From a virus, in the IMG/VR virus record IMGVR_UViG_3300032333_000201, positions 1 through 34,546 of that record: a DNA stretch of 34,546 nucleotides; one strand, 5' to 3'. How positions within the stretch are numbered: the stretch's first letter is position 1; every line of letters starts with the position of its first letter. The translations under genes were made by a program, and so were the position numbers. A model generated the notes under the pieces. The model saw nothing but the letters and a program-made list of their open reading frames with translations, did not search any database and was not told where the DNA came from. This document shows, piece by piece, positions 9,011 through 16,305 of the stretch.

Positions 9011-9314
9011 CGTTTAATTCATATCCTCTTAATTTATCTAACTGTATAAAAACAATGTCGCCGTTTATGGCCGTATCGTAAAAAGTAGCATCGGCATCGG
9101 CATATTTTGCCCACCAGACTTTTTTATTTAGTAGGTCGTTAAATGTTTTTCCTTTGGCAAATTCCTTGGTGGAATCGTCTTCGTGTAGTCTGAATAGTAC
9201 GCCAGATTGTGGTGTATCAAAACGGTCGTCACCCTTAAATTGAGTTCCCTCTATTTGGGTCGTGTCAATAACCGCTAATCCATACCCTGGCATAGGGATT
9301 TTTGTTGATTGCAT
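9000..9314 (-). CDS. groES: Phage GroES-like co-chaperonin
   Basis: 104 aa. The first strand PMPGYGLAVIDTTQ matches the GroES start. A longer variable segment with SGVLF occupies the mobile-loop position, where GroES has a hydrophobic tripeptide that docks on GroEL. It ends with a GroES-like hairpin (NGDIVFIQLDKLRGYEL). It is slightly longer than GroES (97 aa) and close in size to T4 gp31. I chose the ATG at 9314, not the more distal one at 9356, because protein similarity begins here. A -10 (TGCTACAAT) also ends six bases before it, implying a leaderless message. Confidence 0.8.
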   Translation of the reverse strand: MQSTKIPMPGYGLAVIDTTQIEGTQFKGDDRFDTPQSGVLFRLHEDDSTKEFAKGKTFNDLLNKKVWWAKYADADATFYDTAINGDIVFIQLDKLRGYELNDEA

Positions 9315-9320
9315 GCGATC

Positions 9321-9350
9321 ATTGTAGCATACAGCCCAGAGTGGTACAAT
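9321..9350. promoter_or_regulatory. Symmetrical bidirectional promoter (groES minus / fibre operon plus)
   Basis: The 30-bp segment starts ATTGTA and ends TACAAT. Read leftward, TGC-TACAAT (9329-9321) is an extended -10, with TTGTAC at 9349-9344 exactly 17 bp upstream as a -35. Read rightward, TGG-TACAAT (9342-9350) is an extended -10, with TTGTAG at 9322-9327 also 17 bp upstream. Each promoter's -10 is thus the other's -35, so RNA polymerase can occupy only one orientation at a time. Confidence 0.7.
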
Positions 9351-9356
9351 GAACAC

Positions 9357-9387
9357 AAATGGGCTAGACCTCGCAGCTAGCTCATTT
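9357..9387 (+). promoter_or_regulatory. 5'-terminal stem-loop of fibre-operon mRNA
   Basis: Starting six bases after the rightward TACAAT, AAATGGGCTAG (9357-9367) pairs with CTAGCTCATTT (9377-9387). This gives 11 bp with one G-U and a nine-base loop. The hairpin would form the very 5' end of the message. An AT-rich linker without a clear ribosome binding site leads to the ATG at 9398. Unlike the other late leaders there is no U tract. Confidence 0.65.
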
Positions 9388-9397
9388 ACTATAAATT

Positions 9398-9859
9398 ATG
9401 ACAAATACTATCAACGGAACTAGGCAACTCGGAGACTGGGAACACCAGAAGTTTCGTGAGGATAGCACTGGTAGGCCTGCAATTGCTGTTGTTAATGCTG
9501 ATGGATCTAATGTAGGGGGTTCTGGTGGGCTTACGGACACTCAACTTCGTGCTGCACCCATAGAAGTAACTGGAACAGTCTCAACCACAGCCCCCGAGGG
9601 GGGTGCAACGGAAGAGTACCAAGAGACACAAACAGATATTCTTAATGGAATTCAAACAGCCGTACAATCCATAGCCTCCGCTAAGGGCATATCCGGTGAT
9701 ATACGTGTAACAATCCTGTCAGGAACGGTCACGACCGTCACGACCGTCACGACCTTATCAAACCAGACGAGCATGGGCGGTTGGACTGCTTCTAGTATCG
9801 TCCCCGCAACCTCGAACACTACCGCAGTTCTATCTAATATAAATAACGTGAGTCTATAG
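9398..9859 (+). CDS. Small fibre / virion-associated protein
   Basis: 153 aa, G/T/S-rich. The segment GGLTDTQLRAAPIEVTGTV is typical of short phage fibre or base proteins. A central helix (YQETQTDILNGIQTAVQSI) could trimerise, and the C-terminal half is beta. A 9-bp unit GTCACGACC is repeated three times in tandem (9728-9754) and encodes TVT-TVT-TVT. It is the first gene right of the bidirectional promoter and couples to the next through AGGAG. Exact role unknown. Confidence 0.6.
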   Translation: MTNTINGTRQLGDWEHQKFREDSTGRPAIAVVNADGSNVGGSGGLTDTQLRAAPIEVTGTVSTTAPEGGATEEYQETQTDILNGIQTAVQSIASAKGISGDIRVTILSGTVTTVTTVTTLSNQTSMGGWTASSIVPATSNTTAVLSNINNVSL

Positions 9860-9867
9860 GAGAATAT

Positions 9868-11526
9868 ATGGCAACTAACTCTAACACACCCCTACTGCAT
9901 CGAAAAGAGTTTCAAATGATGACACCTGCACCAGTCACAACGGCGGCTGGCATGTTCGTCATAGCCCCTGGTTCGGGCAACCAAGATAAGGCGCTCTATG
10001 TTACTTCGAACACTGTTATGCACTACTACTCTCACTCACAAGATGGTTTCTCGCAAATCCCATCAGGTGCTATCGCAGGAACATTCGGTGCTGGAGCTTG
10101 TGGAGCATACACACCGTGGTCAATCACTTACACAGCAAATGGTGGCTCAACTACAACGGTTACAGTTGCAGCTGCTACTCATAACATCAATGGTTTTGCA
10201 GAGGGCGAAACAATCGAGTTCATTTCAGCCGGTACGGCAACAGGGCAACGTCGCAAGATCACGAATGTACGGAACAACGCCGGTGCTGGCACTATTACTC
10301 TGACGATGGATAGCGCAGTTGCTACAGCAATCCTAAACACACACACTTTCCGACTCTCAACAGGTCGGTTCTACGTTATGGGCGCTGGTACAACTGCTGC
10401 TGGTTCATGGAAAACCTTTGATAACGGTACTTATGCTTGGCAATCCAACTTGTCCACCACCAACCTGCCCGCCTCATGGGGCACTGATGGTAAGGCTGTT
10501 TCAACCGCGAAACTAGCTGGTGTGTTAGCGAACGGCACGGCGACTAGTGGTTCAACAACGACTATCGTGGACAGTGGCGCAGCATGGACAGTAGACGCCT
10601 ATAAGAATAGGTGGGTGATGATTATAGACGGCACAGGTGAGGGACAGATGGTCAAGATTACCTCTAACACAGCCACAACCCTGAACTTTGCTGCTATCAC
10701 AACTGGCGCAGATAATACATCGGTATATCAGATAGTCGAGTGCAAGCCTGGTTTTGCTATAGGCAAGGCAACTTCCGGTTCAGCTACTACTATCGTCAAC
10801 TCTGCGAAAGCCTGGACTGCCGACCAGTGGATTAACTACCAGGTTCGCATTATCTCCGGTACTGGTGTTGGTCAGATTAGAACTATCACTGACAATGATG
10901 GCACGACTCTGACTATAGCCTCGGGTGCTACTATCGACTCAACCTCTGTGTATATCATCGAAGGGAATGAGGATAATATTTACCTAGCTGGCAACAACGC
11001 CGTTACTATGTATAAGTACTCAATCTCTGGTAATTCATGGACATCTATGTCGCCGACGAGTGCTAGGGGTGCAGCCCCAACTACGGGCATGTGTCTCGAC
11101 TGGGTGAGCGAGACAGGGAACTCTGTTTGGGCGACGGAGACTGACATACAAGACGGTAGGTATATCTACTCAACTCGTGGAGGCGGTGGTGCGCTCATCG
11201 ACCGCTTCGACATAGCAAGTGGTACGGCTGGTGCTGGTGCATGGGCAGCAGTTACCTACATTGGCACAGAAACCTTTGCAACTGGCGCAAGTGGGTTTCA
11301 GTCTGGTAGGTACTTGTACTTACGAAAAGACGCAACACACCGTTACTTTAGATTTGACATCGTTGGCAACCAAATCGAGCCGTTTATCACCAACACCTAC
11401 TCGGATAGCACAGCAGTACTCGGTCAAAAGATATGGGTCAAAAACCTCGATGCGACTGAGAATGTGAAGTGGGTGTACTCGTTGATGAATACAGGTACGG
11501 CACTACACAGAGTGATGATTATATAA
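9868..11526 (+). CDS. Beta-structured fibre/head-fibre protein with repeated GTGxGQ modules
   Basis: 552 aa. Two adjacent modules of about 70 residues start ATSGSTTTIVDSGAAWT (about residue 223) and ATSGSATTIVNSAKAWT (about 295). Each contains a GTGxGQ turn and ends TSVYQIVE or TSVYIIEG. A third, more distant copy lies near residues 85-165 (GTATGQRRKITNV). The C-terminal part looks kelch- or propeller-like (YSISGNSWTSMSPTSARG; RYIYSTRGGGGALIDRFD). No membrane or catalytic motif. The same module occurs in the adaptor and in the 30028 protein. Likely a surface fibre or adhesion component. Confidence 0.6.
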   Translation: MATNSNTPLLHRKEFQMMTPAPVTTAAGMFVIAPGSGNQDKALYVTSNTVMHYYSHSQDGFSQIPSGAIAGTFGAGACGAYTPWSITYTANGGSTTTVTVAAATHNINGFAEGETIEFISAGTATGQRRKITNVRNNAGAGTITLTMDSAVATAILNTHTFRLSTGRFYVMGAGTTAAGSWKTFDNGTYAWQSNLSTTNLPASWGTDGKAVSTAKLAGVLANGTATSGSTTTIVDSGAAWTVDAYKNRWVMIIDGTGEGQMVKITSNTATTLNFAAITTGADNTSVYQIVECKPGFAIGKATSGSATTIVNSAKAWTADQWINYQVRIISGTGVGQIRTITDNDGTTLTIASGATIDSTSVYIIEGNEDNIYLAGNNAVTMYKYSISGNSWTSMSPTSARGAAPTTGMCLDWVSETGNSVWATETDIQDGRYIYSTRGGGGALIDRFDIASGTAGAGAWAAVTYIGTETFATGASGFQSGRYLYLRKDATHRYFRFDIVGNQIEPFITNTYSDSTAVLGQKIWVKNLDATENVKWVYSLMNTGTALHRVMII

Positions 11527-11544
11527 GCTCATTTGATTGCACTT

Positions 11545-11554
11545 ATGCTACAAT
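11545..11554 (+). promoter_or_regulatory. Extended -10 promoter upstream of a tiny ORF
   Basis: TATGC-TACAAT (TACAAT at 11549-11554), the same extended -10 as the other phage promoters, without a good -35. It is followed by GAAAAGGAAAACA and a 22-codon ORF. A second promoter lies about 120 bp downstream at 11672. Confidence 0.5.
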
Positions 11555-11584
11555 GTAGGCATAATATATAGAAAAGGAAAACAA

Positions 11585-11653
11585 TTGCTCACGGGTATAT
11601 GGTTTAGGTCTTTATCTGGGCGTGGTCGTATGATGCAGTATAATAGTAGGTAG
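11585..11653 (+). CDS. Possible 22-aa peptide
   Basis: A TTG-started ORF encoding LTGIWFRSLSGRGRMMQYNSR after the initiator, preceded by AAAAGGAAAACA (a plausible ribosome binding site) and an extended -10. The product is basic with a short hydrophobic start. It could be a leader peptide or chance; there is no homology to judge by. It lies in the otherwise empty 11527-11737 gap. Confidence 0.25.
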   Translation: MLTGIWFRSLSGRGRMMQYNSR

Positions 11654-11671
11654 TTATATCATCGAGCATTA

Positions 11672-11726
11672 TATGCTATAATGCAATTAAATAGCCAGAG
11701 CTTCATGTCTGGCCTTTTATTTTTTA
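11672..11726 (+). promoter_or_regulatory. Late promoter with 5'-terminal stem-loop and U tract
   Basis: Extended -10 TATGC-TATAAT (TATAAT 11677-11682). After GCAATT comes AAATA, then a stem GCCAGA (11694-11699) with TCTGGC (11708-11713) around GCTTCATG. CTTTTATTTTTT follows, then AAAGGAGAAACA before the ATG at 11738. Same architecture and same GCCAGAGCU core as the leaders at 3897, 25498 and 32371. Confidence 0.75.
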
Positions 11727-11737
11727 AAGGAGAAACA

Positions 11738-12205
11738 ATGGCACTGAATCCACCCCTACAGCGTGACGCAAATTGGCGAACAGTAGACAATAACGAGGCA
11801 TATGTACTAGAGTCTACATGGACATTTGTAGCTGGCACCACTGGTGCGACAGGCGCACATACGGTTTTTACTGCAACTGGAAATTGTCTCGTCAATGTCT
11901 TTGCAGTATGCGACACCGACCTAACCTCTGGCGGAGCAGCCACTATCGAAATGGGCGTTGCTGGAAATACGGCGTCCCTTATAGCACAAACAACCGCTAC
12001 TGACCTTGACGATGGTGAGATATGGGTTGACGCTAGCCCTGCTGTTGGCATTGAAGCATTGCCTGGCATGAAAGTTCTTAATGACGGCGCGGACATTATC
12101 CTAACTGTTGGAACTACGACCGTAACAGGTGGTGCGGTTGATATATATTGTATCTACCGACCTCTTTCAGCTGGCGCAAGTATAACCGTAACGACCCCTG
12201 CGTAG
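11738..12205 (+). CDS. Conserved-type small virion structural protein
   Basis: 155 aa, beta-rich, cytosolic. The internal pattern TDLTSGGAATIEMGVAGNTA followed by LIAQTTATDLDDGEIW and IYCIYRPLS resembles a widespread small phage structural protein found near tail or fibre genes. I use the ATG at 11738, not the more distal one at 11681. AAAGGAG lies just before it, and the distal ATG falls within the promoter (it overlaps the -10 TATAAT) upstream of the transcribed hairpin. Precise position in the virion unknown. Confidence 0.65.
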   Translation: MALNPPLQRDANWRTVDNNEAYVLESTWTFVAGTTGATGAHTVFTATGNCLVNVFAVCDTDLTSGGAATIEMGVAGNTASLIAQTTATDLDDGEIWVDASPAVGIEALPGMKVLNDGADIILTVGTTTVTGGAVDIYCIYRPLSAGASITVTTPA

Positions 12206-12216
12206 GAACCTGGACA

Positions 12217-13173
12217 GTGGCAGATTTTCAAATACCAGATAAAACACTACTCACGGCGGTTGATCGCGCCGTTGATTCGTGGCTGATATATGATAATAGT
12301 GCAACAGCGCTAAAACGTACCACAGCAAATTATGCTTTAGACCTGACTTCTCACCCTGTTGGCGTTGACGACACCCAAACGCTTACCGCTAAGACATTGA
12401 CTAGCCCGACTATCAACGGCGCTACACTATCCGGTACACTAACGGGTACATATACAATAGGCGGTACCCCAACATTTCCTAGTTCGGTTGTCACGTTGAC
12501 TGGTTCACAGACACTAACCAATAAGGTGTTAACTAGTCCTACGATAAATAGCGCTACTATTACTAATCCAACATTGGCGGTCGATACGGTAAGTGAGCAT
12601 ACTAGCGCCAACGGTGTCACTATCGACAGTCTCAACATCAAAGATGGTAAGCTTAATACTAATGACTCGGTGGTGACGGCTAATATTACTAACAGTGCTG
12701 TCACTACAGCAAAAATAGCTGATGGATCAGTCACTAACGCGAAACTAGCTACTAGTGCTGGTGAGGTTGGTGGTGCATGGGTAGCATGGACGCCAGCATG
12801 GACAGACCTAACGGTCGGAGCTGGTGGTACTAACACGGGATATTACACTACCGTTGGTAAGACGGTAAAGTTTAGGGTCTTCTTCCAGTATGGAACGGGA
12901 AGCGCCGTTGGAACACTGCCGAAATTAACCCTACCAGTCGCCTCGGTCAATTATGTAGCTGGGTATCCACAAATTGGAAACGGTGTTGCGCACGACAATG
13001 GAGGTGTGATTTATCCACTGATGTGTGCATGGCTGTCAACTACAACCGCTGTACTTTTTGCAGAAAACTCGTCAGCAACGTATGTAGGACATACTTCCGT
13101 AGCCGCTGCTGTACCGTTCACCTTTGCGAGCGGAGATTACATCACGATAATCGGCGAGTATGAGAAAGCATAG
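12217..13173 (+). CDS. Tail-fibre-like protein with SPTI repeats (paralog of 32947 gene)
   Basis: 318 aa from GTG 12217. This start is preferred over ATG 12148 because it gives the N-terminus MADFQIPDKTLLTAVDRAVD. That matches MADVTITGLTTLTSIDRAAD of the 32947 product, and it avoids a long overlap with the upstream gene. A fibre shaft follows with QTLTxKTLTSPTIN, SQTLTNKVLTSPTIN and NPTLAVDTVSEHT repeats, then KIADGSVTNAKLA-type trimerisation repeats around residue 180. The last part is a C-terminal beta domain (WTPAWTDLTVGAGGTNTGYYT onward) like phage receptor-binding heads. A receptor-binding fibre is the likely role. Confidence 0.7.
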   Translation: MADFQIPDKTLLTAVDRAVDSWLIYDNSATALKRTTANYALDLTSHPVGVDDTQTLTAKTLTSPTINGATLSGTLTGTYTIGGTPTFPSSVVTLTGSQTLTNKVLTSPTINSATITNPTLAVDTVSEHTSANGVTIDSLNIKDGKLNTNDSVVTANITNSAVTTAKIADGSVTNAKLATSAGEVGGAWVAWTPAWTDLTVGAGGTNTGYYTTVGKTVKFRVFFQYGTGSAVGTLPKLTLPVASVNYVAGYPQIGNGVAHDNGGVIYPLMCAWLSTTTAVLFAENSSATYVGHTSVAAAVPFTFASGDYITIIGEYEKA

Positions 13174-13186
13174 GAATAATACCGAC

Positions 13187-13384
13187 ATGTCAGAAGACGA
13201 ACTCCAGCCACCAACGAACATCAAGGAAATGGGCATCCACATGTCCTCATCCGGTGTCGCCTTTGTGTATGTGCATGGGGCGGCCTCGACCTATGTATCA
13301 ATTACGGCTCTTAGTTCGACAGTTCCTCATACCTGGGCCAATACCGACTTTATTGTGTCGAATGGTAGTTATGAGGTGGCCTAA
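13187..13384 (+). CDS. Small protein after fibre gene, unknown
   Basis: 65 aa from ATG 13187, with AGGAA 11 bases upstream; a start at 13160 inside the fibre gene would add nine residues. The sequence (GVAFVYVHGAASTYVSITA) is beta-like and resembles the tip segments of fibre proteins. It may be an accessory fibre subunit. A ten-codon ORF (13386-13418) follows and is probably meaningless. Confidence 0.5.
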   Translation: MSEDELQPPTNIKEMGIHMSSSGVAFVYVHGAASTYVSITALSSTVPHTWANTDFIVSNGSYEVA

Positions 13385-13424
13385 AATGATCAACCCTAAC
13401 GGAAACCCTGAACTCTAAGCCGCT

Positions 13425-13760
13425 ATGTCTAGTCAGGTGGAACCAGAATCAGTCGGCTCATCGCAGGACGCTATAGCCTTTCGTATGCTGAACGTCGAAA
13501 AAGCAATTGATCGCTTCGAGATGAAACTGGACGGCCTGGCCGCTGGTTTTGCTACTCATGCTGACATCGAACGATCACGCCAACAGGCCAAACTCGACCA
13601 TGATGCTATATACAAGGACATCAGAGACATTGATGTACGTGTCAAAGACATCCAGAGCTGGAAAGACGGCATCGTTGGCAAAGTGGCCGGTGCTGCAATA
13701 ATCATGCTCGTTTTGATGGTACTAGCCATGTATGGGCTAGATAAGTTTCTAAAAATCTAA
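13425..13760 (+). CDS. XhlA-like holin-associated membrane protein
   Basis: 111 aa: an N-terminal amphipathic coiled-coil (residues 20-85, for example LNVEKAIDRFEMKLDGLA), then a single C-terminal transmembrane helix (AGAAIIMLVLMVLAMYGL) and a short basic tail. This layout is that of the XhlA/haemolysin-type proteins, which sit next to endolysin genes and help holins. It lies 11 bp before the endolysin. Whether it acts as the holin or as an accessory cannot be told from sequence. Confidence 0.6.
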   Translation: MSSQVEPESVGSSQDAIAFRMLNVEKAIDRFEMKLDGLAAGFATHADIERSRQQAKLDHDAIYKDIRDIDVRVKDIQSWKDGIVGKVAGAAIIMLVLMVLAMYGLDKFLKI

Positions 13761-13771
13761 GGAGGTGATAT

Positions 13772-14788
13772 ATGGCAAATCGTAGTAAAGCACAGGTAAA
13801 TACACTGGTACCGCATCACTCTGTCACACCGCTCTGGTCGGAGAAGTCCAAAGCCGAACTAGCGCAATGGTTTTCAGACAACGGCAAGGCCAGGGCATAT
13901 CAAAACGGCGCTATCGCTACCGATCTAACTAATCCCTACACAGGTAAACCATCCTACTCACAAGCCCATCTAGCAGGGCAAAGGGTAACAGCTGCCACTC
14001 CTGACGCTACCGACGCTGAGAGAGCCGCTGGATACCGCCTAGTGCCACTGATAAGTGACATCTGGGGCATGATCACCTGGCATGCTGGTAACTGGGCAAC
14101 CAACCAGAAGTCTATCGGCATCGAAAATCTAGGCGACTATCGCAACTACACACTGCGAGACGGCGACTGTAAAGTCATTGCTGACTTCTGGCGACCACAG
14201 GACGCTAGCCTGAACGGTGCAACCGCTATCTATGGACACAGTGAAGTGTCCGATACCGCTACGGCCTGTCCAGCTAGAATCATGGAAAAGCGTGACTATA
14301 TCGTTAGCCTGGTCAACGCTGCCGCACCCGCACCAGTTGTGACGCCACCAACACCTAAACTCGTCATAACAGACATCGCCAACAAGATCGTCATAACCAA
14401 CAAGGACGCTAGCCTGTGGGATTTGAACTTTGCCTCATGGGGAGCAGCTAAGAGCCTCAAAGTACTACCAAAGGGAACAGAGCTAGAGGTATCGGCAATC
14501 GCAAAGCATCCGCTAGGTTCAAGCTACTACCTATCTGAGTACTCATACGGCAAGGGAATCAACAACGGTGTCAATGTTGGCGACGTTGCGGATAAACCGG
14601 CTGTAGTAGTACCACCAGTTGTTACGCCTCCGCCTGTAGTTACCCCACCGATCACGCCACCTACGCCCGTACCAGTTCCAACCCCTACCGTCGACGATGA
14701 GCAGAACAAGCGTCTATCCGCTATCGAGTCAATCATCAAAGCTATAACTGATTTTCTAGATCGAATATTTAAGGATTGGAGGAAGTAG
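13772..14788 (+). CDS. Endolysin: N-acetylmuramoyl-L-alanine amidase (Amidase_2-type)
   Basis: 338 aa, no signal peptide. The N-terminal zinc amidase domain has PHHS (H15/H16), an ITWHAGNW...IGIEN core (H104, E118) and GHSEVSDTATACP (H156, T164, C166), matching the His, His and Cys metal ligands of the PGRP/amidase_2 fold. Residues 195-275 form an SH3-like module. A proline-rich linker (VVTPPPVVTPP and PTPVPVPTPT) leads to a C-terminal amphipathic helix (IIKAITDFLDRIFKDWRK). It cleaves the peptide from the glycan of peptidoglycan at lysis. Strong AAGGAGGTGA ribosome binding site. It is followed immediately by a holin-like gene. Confidence 0.9.
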   Translation: MANRSKAQVNTLVPHHSVTPLWSEKSKAELAQWFSDNGKARAYQNGAIATDLTNPYTGKPSYSQAHLAGQRVTAATPDATDAERAAGYRLVPLISDIWGMITWHAGNWATNQKSIGIENLGDYRNYTLRDGDCKVIADFWRPQDASLNGATAIYGHSEVSDTATACPARIMEKRDYIVSLVNAAAPAPVVTPPTPKLVITDIANKIVITNKDASLWDLNFASWGAAKSLKVLPKGTELEVSAIAKHPLGSSYYLSEYSYGKGINNGVNVGDVADKPAVVVPPVVTPPPVVTPPITPPTPVPVPTPTVDDEQNKRLSAIESIIKAITDFLDRIFKDWRK

Positions 14789-14997
14789 TGAACACATCGG
14801 CAATCATCGAAGGACTAAAAGAGACCGGGAGGGTCGCTGTTATCGCAGCGCTACCTCTAATCATCAGTGGTATAGAAGCTGGCAACCTGGACTGGCGACT
14901 AGTTGCTATCACTGGGGCTATCGCAGCCCTCAAGGGCCTGGACAAGTTCGTCCACAAGAATGACAACATCAACGCTAACGGCGTCTTACCTTTCTAG
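14788..14997 (+). CDS. Small holin candidate with two hydrophobic segments
   Basis: 69 aa from GTG 14788, which overlaps the endolysin stop (TAGTG) after GGAGGAAG; a TTG at 14776 is less likely. Hydrophobic segments at about residues 15-30 (VAVIAALPLIISGI) and 38-50 (RLVAITGAIAALKG) and a charged C-terminus give a holin-like hairpin topology. The position next to the endolysin supports a role in timing membrane permeabilisation. It could share this task with the 13425 product. Confidence 0.6.
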   Translation: MNTSAIIEGLKETGRVAVIAALPLIISGIEAGNLDWRLVAITGAIAALKGLDKFVHKNDNINANGVLPF

Positions 14998-14999
14998 CC

Positions 15000-15389
15000 A
15001 TGCCCGAAAGAGACCTTCACCACCTATTGCACGATCGTAAAGCATGGGAGGCGAGGGTCGACGGTCAGATACTTCGCCGTAAGCTTCTAGCCCCACGTAT
15101 GGCTAGAACGGCCCATAATTTACTACACCGAGACACATCGCCAGTTCCAGTGCCGCTATACCCGACGCTGAACTGGCTTTCGTTTAGGTTTGACCAAACA
15201 GGCGACGTATTCACTGACATAGATCTGTTCACAAGTCTACTAGACAGAGCTAACGAACGTAGGCCAAGTGAGATAGAACAGGGTGTTAATTCGTTATGTA
15301 TAAGCGCCCTCAGATCACAGATACCATTTCTAAGGGATGGTATGCCTAGTCACAAAACCGTAATTGATTTAGGAGAATCATATGGGTGA
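15000..15389 (+). CDS. Hypothetical protein
   Basis: 129 aa, basic N-terminus rich in H and R (PERDLHHLLHDRKAWEARV) and a helical C-terminus. No recognised domain. It starts two bases after the holin stop without a clear ribosome binding site, and overlaps the next gene by eight bases. Probably expressed as the tail of the late lysis operon. Confidence 0.6.
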   Translation: MPERDLHHLLHDRKAWEARVDGQILRRKLLAPRMARTAHNLLHRDTSPVPVPLYPTLNWLSFRFDQTGDVFTDIDLFTSLLDRANERRPSEIEQGVNSLCISALRSQIPFLRDGMPSHKTVIDLGESYG

Positions 15390-15801
15390 GAAAAATCCAG
15401 AAAAAAAGAAAAGAGACAGTCCAAGATTTTCATTTGAGGTCGAAGGTTTGCGCCACGAGCTAAGACCAGATAATGCCGAGGTCTATATACATGAGAATGA
15501 GCCTCATTTCGACCATCTGTTCTTTGACTCGCATGGCAGCAAATGGAGGATATTTAGAGAGTCACTTGCCAACTTTGACTCTATACACGCCTTCATGGAT
15601 AACAACGGCTATAGGGTGATTGAGGAGTTCACGGCATTACCGGCTGATCGAGAAGCCTATTACAATACCTACGGCTATCCAGAGGTTAAGGTACAGGAAC
15701 TAACGCCTAGGCAAGAAAAAAAGGTAGCCTTTGCTAAGTATCTCTTAGATATGGAGCTTGTAACAACAGAGGACTTTGGTGGAAAAGATAAACTGGTTTA
15801 A
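15382..15801 (+). CDS. Hypothetical acidic/aromatic protein
   Basis: 139 aa with a Lys-rich start (MGEKNPEKKKRDSPRFSF), a mixed alpha/beta middle and a helical C-terminus. TAGGAGAA precedes the ATG. It overlaps the next gene by 23 bases. No family recognised; no membrane segment. Confidence 0.65.
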   Translation: MGEKNPEKKKRDSPRFSFEVEGLRHELRPDNAEVYIHENEPHFDHLFFDSHGSKWRIFRESLANFDSIHAFMDNNGYRVIEEFTALPADREAYYNTYGYPEVKVQELTPRQEKKVAFAKYLLDMELVTTEDFGGKDKLV

Positions 15802-15994
15802 CCGAAAACAGGCTTTGGAGGATATGTCTAGGCTAGCCGTTCAGATGGTGGAGCGGTTTAACTATGATTTTAAAGAACAGCAATCATCAGAGTACAATCA
15901 ACTACAGTCTCAGTATCTACAGGCTATGGCCGATTTTAAACAGATGGATGGGTTAGACCCGCCCCATTTGGTTGATTATCATAATCTAGGTTAA
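15779..15994 (+). CDS. Hypothetical helical protein
   Basis: 71 aa from GTG 15779, preferred over TTG 15776 because CAGAGGAC sits at a good distance. Almost wholly helical with Q- and M-rich segments. It is the last gene of the rightward late block; about 700 bp of non-coding DNA follow. Confidence 0.55.
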   Translation: MEKINWFNRKQALEDMSRLAVQMVERFNYDFKEQQSSEYNQLQSQYLQAMADFKQMDGLDPPHLVDYHNLG

Positions 15995-16224
15995 TAGAGC
16001 TTTAAGCCATAGGGCCGCCCTTGTTGACTGGTATGGCCAACATCGTGCAGGGTATTCTCTATCAGCTTCAAGCGTAAAGTTGTCCACGCTGTATCAGCTC
16101 AGTTTCGAGTGCACACCAGCCACCTGGTTGTTGGGCGGTAGAACAGAGCCAGGTTTTGCGTCTGCACTCGATACGTCTTAGTTGTCAATGTGTGGTCATA
16201 CAACACACACGATAGAAAATGTAT
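15995..16224. other. Non-coding structured region between late and early genes
   Basis: No ORF is credible here. Several inverted repeats are present. GCCATA (16006-16011) pairs with TATGGC (16032-16037) around GGGCCGCCC. CGAGTGCA (16106-16113) pairs with TGCACTCG (16163-16170), enclosing ACCAG-CCAC-CTGGT (16115-16128) and further weak pairings. The 65-base closed element is of tRNA-like size but lacks the T-loop GTTCGA-type sequence. It could be a non-coding RNA, or a packaging or origin site. No promoter is obvious for it, so readthrough from the late operon is possible. Confidence 0.45.
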
Positions 16225-16252
16225 TTGCATAAAGGTTAATGTTTGCTATAAT
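16225..16252 (+). promoter_or_regulatory. Promoter for short RNA 1
   Basis: TTGCAT (16225-16230), 16-bp spacer, TATAAT (16247-16252) with extended TGC. Start expected near 16259. An apparent ORF beginning at 16239 contains this promoter and is not credited. Confidence 0.65.
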
Positions 16253-16258
16253 AGTAAC

Positions 16259-16305
16259 ATTCTATGAACACGGACACCCGCTAGCAATAGCGGGTAATCT
16301 TTTAC
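16259..16305 (+). ncRNA. Short RNA 1 candidate (about 45 nt)
   Basis: From the predicted start the RNA runs about 17 bases. It then forms a perfect 8-bp hairpin, ACCCGCTA (16276-16283) with TAGCGGGT (16288-16295), capped by GCAA, a GNRA tetraloop. AATCTTTT follows. The unstructured 5' part, TTCTATGAACACGGACA, is repeated exactly 69 bp downstream. No gene with a ribosome binding site follows, so an independent small RNA is plausible. Confidence 0.45.

Noticed and set aside
9728-9754. Three tandem GTCACGACC units, at first sight CRISPR-like
   Set aside because: Units are 9 bp, directly adjacent, without spacers, and in frame inside a coding region (TVT repeats).
16106-16170. Possible tRNA
   Set aside because: Closed stem of 8 bp and tRNA-like length, but no T-loop GTTCGA-type sequence, no anticodon arm in the right place and no CCA.
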